Assembly: GCA_037447655.1 (NCBI GenBank)
Contig: JBBHKE010001599.1
Span: 9,768-22,145, forward strand
Origin: Zygnema cylindricum
Taxonomy: Eukaryota > Streptophyta > Zygnematophyceae > Zygnematales > Zygnemataceae
Direction of reading: 5' to 3'
DNA length: 12,378 nucleotides
Positions 6,847 through 12,378 of the stretch are shown here, in pieces. How positions within the stretch are numbered: the first letter of the stretch is position 1; every line of letters starts with the position of its first letter. The notes beneath the pieces are model-generated. The model did no database searches. It was not told the origin of the DNA and worked only from the letters and a program-made list of their open reading frames with translations. The position numbers and the translations under genes are program-made.

Positions 6847-6874
6847 GAGACTGAAAGCTTTCCAAAATACAACA

Positions 6875-6879
6875 GCGAT
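6875..6879. repeat. Target site duplication GCGAT (right copy)
   Basis: This is an exact repeat of 1144-1148. It is followed directly by AACAAAAATTG, so the sequence across the empty site would be an ordinary monomer with GTTAGCGATAAC intact. Confidence 0.96.
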
Positions 6880-7017
6880 AACAAAAATTGTTACCTAAAT
6901 TACACAAACGGTTAGCGATAACAAGAATTGTTTCCTAAATTACACAAACTGTTCGCGATAACAAGAATTGTTAAACTACACAAATTGTTAGCGATAACAA
7001 AAATTGTGACCTAAATT

Positions 7018-7535
7018 ACAAAAAGTGATTGCGATAACAAGAATTGTTACCTAAATTACACAAACTGTTAGCGATAACAAAAATTGTTACCTAAATTACA
7101 CAAACAATTAGCGATAACAAGAATTGTTTCCTAAATTACACAAACGGTTAGCGATAACAAGAATTGTTACCTAAATTATAAAAATTGTTGGCGATAACAA
7201 GAATTGTTACCTAAATTACACAAACTGTTAGCGATAACAAGAATTGTTACCTAACTTACACAGACTGTTAGCAATAACAAGAATTGTTACCTAAATTACA
7301 CAAATTGTTAGCAATAACAAAAATTGTTACCTAAATTACACACAATTTGCGATTACAATAATTATTTCCTAAATTACACAAACTGTTAGCGATAACAAGA
7401 TTTGTTACCTAAATTAACCAAACGGTTAGTGATAACAACAAATGTTATCTGAATTACACAAACTGTTCGCGATAACAATAATTGGTTCTTAAACTACACA
7501 AACTGTTAGCGATAACAAGAATTGTTACCTAAATT
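7018..7535. repeat. Higher-order segment, copy 1 (13 monomers, 518 bp)
   Basis: This block of 13 monomers is followed directly by a second copy at 7536-8093. The same private variants occur in the same order: AAAAAGTGATTGCG, CAATTAGCG with TTTCC, TTGTTGGCG, ACAGACTGTTAGCAATAAC and CACACAATT-GCGATTACAATAATTATTTCC. The offset is 518 bp for the first half. Confidence 0.85.
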
Positions 7536-8093
7536 ACAAAAAGTGATTGCGATAACAAGAATTGTTACCTAAATTACACAAACAGTTAGCGATAACAAAA
7601 ATTGTTACCTAAATTACACAAACAATTAGCGATAACAAGAATTGTTTCCTAAATTACACAAACGGTTAGCGATAACAAGAATTGTTACCTAAATTATAAA
7701 AATTGTTGGCGATAACAAGAATTGTTACCTAAATTACACAAACTGTTAGCGATAACAAGAATTGTTACCTAACTTACACAGACTGTTAGCAATAACAAGA
7801 ATTGTTACCTAAATTACAAAAAATGTTATTGATAACAAGAATTGTTACCTAAATTACACAAATTGTTAGCAATAACAAAAATTGTTACCTAAATTACACA
7901 CAATTAGCGATTACAATAATTATTTCCTAAATTACACAAACTGTTAGCGATAACAAGAATTGTTACCTAAATTAACCAAACGGTTAGCGATAACAACAAA
8001 TGTTACCTAAATTACACAAACTGTTAGCAATAACAAGAATTTGTTCTTAAAGTACACAAACACTTAGCGATAACAAGAATTGTTACCTAAATT
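7536..8093. repeat. Higher-order segment, copy 2 (14 monomers, about 558 bp)
   Basis: This is the second copy of 7018-7535. After about 7815 the offset changes from 518 to 558 because it has one additional monomer, marked by AAAAAATGTTATTGATAAC (about 7817-7856). Homology fades near 8090, after the GTTCTTAAAG variant. Confidence 0.82.
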
Positions 8094-8944
8094 ACACAAA
8101 CTGCTAGCGATAACAGGAATTGTTACCAAAATTACACAAACAGTTAGCGATAACAGTAATTCTTACCTAAAATACACAAACAGTTAGCGATAACAAGAAT
8201 TGTTTCCTAAATTACACAAACGGTTAGCGATAACAAAAATTGTTACCTAAATTAACCAAACGGTTAGCGATAACAACAAATTGTTACCTAAATAACACAA
8301 AGAGTTAGCGATAACAAAAATTGTTACCTAAATTAACCAAACAGTTAGCGATAACAGGAATTGTTACCTAAATTACACAAACTGTTAGCGATAACAAGAA
8401 TTGGTTCCTAAAGTACACAAATAGATAGCGATAACAACAATTGTCACTTAAATTACACAAACTGTTAGCAATAACAACAATTGTTAACTTAAACTACACA
8501 AACAGTTAGCGATAACAACAATTGTGACATAAATTACACAAACATTTAGCGATAACAAGAATTGTTTCCTAAATTACACAAACAGTTAGCGATAACAAGA
8601 ATTGTTTCCTAAATTACACAAACGGTTAGCAATAACAAGAATGGGTACCTAAATTACACAAACTTTTAGCGATAACAAAAATTGTTACCTAAATACAAAA
8701 ACTGTTAGCGATAACAACAATTGTTACCTAAATTACACAAAGTGTTAGCGATAACATGAATTATCACCTAAATTAACCAAACGGTTAGCGATAACAATAA
8801 AAGTTACCTAAATTACACAAACTGTTAGCAATAACAACAATTGTAACTTAAACTACACAAATTGTTAGCGATAACAAAAATTGTTACCTAAATTACACAA
8901 ACGGTTAGCGATAACAGGAATTGTTATCTAAATTACACAAACTT

Positions 8945-9325
8945 AGCGATAACAAGAATTGTGACCAAGATTACACAAATAGTTAGAGATAACAAAAATT
9001 GTTACCTAATTAACCATACTGTTAGTAATAACAAAAATTGTTACCTAAATCACACAAATAGTTAGCGATAACAAGAATTGTTACCTAAATTACAAAAATT
9101 AATAGCGATAACAAGAATTGTGACCTTAATTACACTAACTGTTAGCGATAACCAAAATTGTTACCTAAATTAACCAAACAGTTAGCGATAAGAGGAATTG
9201 TTATCTAAATTACACAAATTGTTAGTGATAACAAGAATTGTTTCCTAAAATACACAAACTGTTAGCGATAACAAGAATTGTTAGTTAAACTACACAAATT
9301 GTTAGCGATAACAAGAATTGTTACC
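8945..9325. repeat. Dispersed array segment, copy 1
   Basis: About 380 bp match 11184-11564 at a constant offset of 2,239 bp. Shared rare variants in order include GTGACCAAGATTAC, CTAATTAACCATACTG, AAATCACACAAA, AAAAATTAATAGCG, GACCTTAATTACAC and GCGATAACC. This indicates duplication of a block over about 56 monomers. Confidence 0.8.
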
Positions 9326-11183
9326 TTAATTAACATATAGTTAGCGATAACAAGAATTGTTACCTAAATTAACCAAACTGTTAGCAATAACAGGAATTGT
9401 TTTCTAAATTATAAAAAGTGTTAGCGATAACAAGAATTGTTACCTAAATTACTCAAACAGTTAGCGATAACAAAAATTGTTACCTAAATTACACAAACGG
9501 TTAGCGATTACAAGAATTGATACTTCAACTACAGAAACAGTTAGCGATAACAATAATTGTTACCTAAATTAACGAAATAGTTAGCGATAACAATAATTGT
9601 TTCCTAAATTACTTAAACTGGTAGCGAGAACAAAAATTGTTACCTAAATTATAGAAACAGTTAGTGATAACAAGAATTGTTACCAAAATTACAAAAAAGT
9701 GTTAGCGATAATTAGAATTGTTACCTAAATTACACAAACAGTTAGCGATAACAAGAATTGTTACCTAAATTACACAAACAATTAGTGATAACAAGAATTG
9801 TTTCCTAAATTACACAAACGGATAGCGACAACAATAATTGTTCATAAATTACACAAACTGTTAGCGATAACAAGAATTGTTACCTAAATTACATAAACAG
9901 TTAGCAATTACAAGAATAGTTTCCTAAATTACACAAACTGTTAGCGATAACAAGAATTGTTACCTAAACAACACAAACTGTTAGCGTTTACAATTTTTTT
10001 TACTTAAACTACACAAATTGTTAGCGATAACAAGAACTGTTTCCTAAATTACAGAAACGCTTAGCGATAACAAGAATTGGTACTTAAATTACACAAACAG
10101 TTAGCGAAAATCAGAATTGTTACCTAAATTACAGAAACTGTTAGCGATAACAAAAATTGTTACCTAAATTACTCAAACAATTAGCGATAACAATAATTGT
10201 TTCCTAAATTACAGAAACTGTTAGCGATAACAATAATTGTTACCTAAATTACAGAAATAGATAGCGATAACAAGAATTGTTACCAAAATTACAAAACATT
10301 GTTAGCGATAACAGGAATTCGTACCTAAGGTACACAAACAGTTAGCGATAACAAGAATTGTGACATAAATTACAAAAACAATTAGCTATAACAATATATT
10401 TTTCCTAAATTACACAAACAGTTAGCGATAGCAAGAATTGTTACCTAAATTACACAAATAGTTAGCGATAACAAGAATTGTTACCTAAATTAACCATACT
10501 GTTAATGATGACAAAAATTGTTACCTAAATAACACAAACAGTTAGCGATAACAACAATTTTTACCTAAATTACACAAACGGTTAGCGATAAAAGGAATTG
10601 TTATCTATATTACACAAACTTTTTGCGTTTAGAGGAATTGTTACCTAACTTACACAAACTGTTAGCGATAACAAAAATTGTTACCTAAATTACACAAACA
10701 TGTACCGATAATAAGAATTATGACCTAAATTACACAAACTTTTAGCGATAACAATAATTGTTACCTAAATTACAGAAACAGTTAGCGATAACAAGTATTT
10801 TTTCCTAAATTACACAAACAGTTAGTGATAACAAAATTTGTTACCTAAATTAACTAAATAGTTAGCGATAGCAAGAATTGTTATCTAAATTACACAAACT
10901 ATTTGCGCTTATAGGAATTGTTACCTAACTTACACAAACTGTTAGCGATAACAAAAATTGTTTCCTAAATTACAAAAACGGTTAGCGATAACAAGATTTG
11001 TTACCTAAATTACACAAACTATTAGGGATAACAACAATTGTTACCTAAATTACACAAATTGTTAGCGATAACAATAATTGTTACCTAAATTAACCAAATA
11101 GTTAGCGATAACAAGAATTGTTACATAAATTACACAAACTCTTACCATTAACAAGAATTGTTAGTTAAACTCCACAAATTGTT

Positions 11184-11564
11184 AGCGATAACTAGAATTG
11201 TGACCAAGATTACAGAAATAGTTAGCGATAACAAAAATTGTTACCTAATTAACCATACTGTTAGTGATAACAAAAATTGTGACCTAAATCACACAAACAG
11301 TTAGCGATAACAAGAATTGTTACATAAATTACAAAAATTAATAGCGATAACAAGAATTATGACCTTAATTACACAAAGTGTTAGCGATAACCAGAATTGT
11401 TACCTAAATTAACCAAACAGTTAGCGATAACAGGAATTGTTATCTAAATTACACAGACTGTTAGTGATAACAATAACTGTTACCTAAAATACACAAACTG
11501 TTACCGATAACAAGAATTAATAGTAAAACTACACAAATTGTTAGCGATAACAAGAATTGTTACC
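11184..11564. repeat. Dispersed array segment, copy 2
   Basis: This is the partner of 8945-9325 with the same series of rare monomer variants in the same order and no net insertion or deletion across at least 340 bp. Individual substitutions separate the copies, so the duplication is older than the 518-bp tandem one at 7018-8093. Confidence 0.8.
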
Positions 11565-12335
11565 TAAATTAAACAAACTGTTATTGATAACAAGAATTGT
11601 TACCTAAATCACACAAACAGTTAGCGATAACAAAAATTGTTACTTAGATTACACAAACTCTTAGCGATAACAAAAATTGTTACCTAAATTACACAAACAG
11701 TAAGCGATAGCAAGAATTGTTTCCAGAATTACAGAAACGGTTAGCGATAACATCAATTATGACCTAAATTAAACTAATTGTTAGTGATAACAAGAATTCT
11801 TACCTAAAATACACAAACTGTTAGCGATAACAAGAATTGTTACCTAAATTACAAAAACTATTAGCGATAACAAAAGTTGTTTTCTAAATTACACAAACAG
11901 TTAGCGATAACAGGAATTGGTACCTAAAGTACACAAACAGTTAGCGATAACAAGAATTGATACTTAAACTACAGAAACAGTTAGCGATAACAACAATTAT
12001 TACCTAAATTAACAAAACAGTTAGCGATAACAGGAATTGTTTTCTAAATTACAAAAGTGTTAGCGATAACAAGAATTGTAACCTAAATTACACAAACAGT
12101 TAGCGATAACAAAAATTGTTACCTAAATTACACAAACAGTTAGCGATTACAAGAATTGTTTCCTAAATTACACAAATTGTTAGCGATAACAAAAATTGTT
12201 ACCTAAATTACACAAACAGTTAGCGATAACAATAATTGTTTCCTAAATTACACAAACTGTTAGCGATAACAAGAATTGTTACCTAAATTACACAAACTGT
12301 TAGCGATAACAAGAATTGTTACCTAAATTACACAG

Positions 12336-12378
12336 AAACACATTAAATCCATTGTTAAAAACAATAGCGATTGTCAAA
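12336..12378. repeat. Border satellite, type B 40-bp monomers (right edge)
   Basis: After the last type A monomer the sequence changes to AAACACATTAAATCC, then ATTGTTAAAA, then ACAATAGCGATTGT, matching the type B sequence at 17-56. The 24-base spacing between the CACATTAAATC block and the AACAATAGCGATT block is the same at both edges. The window ends inside this repeat. Confidence 0.72.

Larger units (their letters stand above)
1149..6874 (-). mobile_element. Ty1/copia LTR retrotransposon, full-length, inactive
   Basis: The element is 5,726 bp long and has two LTRs of 710 and 731 bp with perfect TGTTGT...ACAACA termini. It has a 5-bp target duplication, a primer-binding site, a polypurine tract and a gag-pol gene with domains in copia order (protease, integrase, reverse transcriptase, RNase H). 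Integrase before reverse transcriptase separates copia from gypsy elements. It is inserted on the minus strand of the window, within a satellite monomer. By hand alignment the LTRs differ at about 45-50 positions plus one 22-bp unit, around 7 percent, so the copy is old. The coding region has six in-frame stops and four frame-changing lesions. It may still be transcribed, or mobilised in trans by an intact relative, but it cannot make its own proteins. Confidence 0.98.
6144..6874 (-). repeat. 5' LTR of the copia element
   Basis: This 731-bp LTR has TGTTGT and ACAACA ends, followed outside by GCGAT. In the element direction it starts at 6874 with the GCTGC-rich tract, then the palindrome, the 22-bp repeats, a stem-loop and a TATA box. 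The last 59 bases are the start of gag. Compared with the 3' LTR it has about 45-50 substitutions by eye, one extra 22-bp unit and a one-base difference in a divergent stretch (6324-6362). It provides the promoter for the element's transcript. Confidence 0.97.
6880..12335. repeat. Satellite array, type A 40-bp monomers (right block)
   Basis: About 136 head-to-tail monomers of the same satellite as at 57-1148 are present, all in the same orientation. Most are 40 bp, with a few short ones (36 bp at 6951-6986; another lacking bases near 8939). Each carries the GTTA-GCGA-TAAC dyad and a second dyad, TAACAA-N-AATTGTTA. The base N varies (G, A, T or C), and T gives a perfect 15-base palindrome around one central base. 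Other frequent variants are TTTCC for TTACC, and CGG, CAG or ATT in the bases before GTTAG. No gene, RNA gene or other element was found in these 5.4 kb. Confidence 0.97.

Noticed and set aside
6880-12335. Telomere-like repeats, since each monomer contains CCTAA (TTAGG on the other strand)
   Set aside because: The motif occurs once per 40 bp within an unrelated unit and never in tandem as TTAGG.
1-12378. Terminal inverted repeats at the window ends suggesting a DNA transposon
   Set aside because: The similarity between ends is in direct orientation (CACATTAAATC and AACAATAGCGATT). The apparent inverted match comes only from the self-complementary AACAAT-AGCG-ATTGTT motif.

Overview
This is eukaryotic, AT-rich repetitive DNA with no functional host gene. 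It consists of a long satellite array of 40-bp monomers (about 27 copies left, about 136 right) split by one old, complete-length but broken Ty1/copia LTR retrotransposon inserted in reverse orientation (1149-6874). The half-tRNA primer site and the LTR ends match the type known from Drosophila copia. An invertebrate animal, possibly an arthropod, is therefore the most plausible host, but the window cannot prove this.

Layout: 1-56 holds border repeats of a second, related 40-bp type ('type B'). 57-1148 is the left block of the main satellite ('type A'). 1144-1148 is the first copy of the 5-bp target duplication GCGAT. 1149-1858 is the element's 3' LTR; the polypurine tract follows at 1859-1866 and the 3' untranslated region runs to 2017. 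2018-6202 is the decayed gag-pol gene on the minus strand, read right to left as gag, protease, integrase, reverse transcriptase and RNase H. 6134-6143 is the primer-binding site, 6144-6874 the 5' LTR, and 6875-6879 the second GCGAT. 6880-12335 is the right satellite block, and 12336-12378 returns to type B repeats.

How it worked: a TATA box in the 5' LTR (6265-6272) would start transcription about 40 nt before the first ATG (6200-6202). That ATG lies inside the LTR, and the Gag frame runs through the LTR end and the primer-binding site. The ancestral product was one Gag-Pol polyprotein of about 1,390 codons in a single frame, with the domains in copia order. Today it carries six in-frame stops, four frame-shifting changes and a lost integrase catalytic glutamate, so it cannot move itself. 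The two LTRs differ at roughly 7 percent of positions by eye, so the insertion is not recent.

The satellite is all in one orientation. It contains two dyad-symmetric motifs per monomer, shows local and long-range segment duplications, and cannot encode protein as a repeat because 40 is not a multiple of three.
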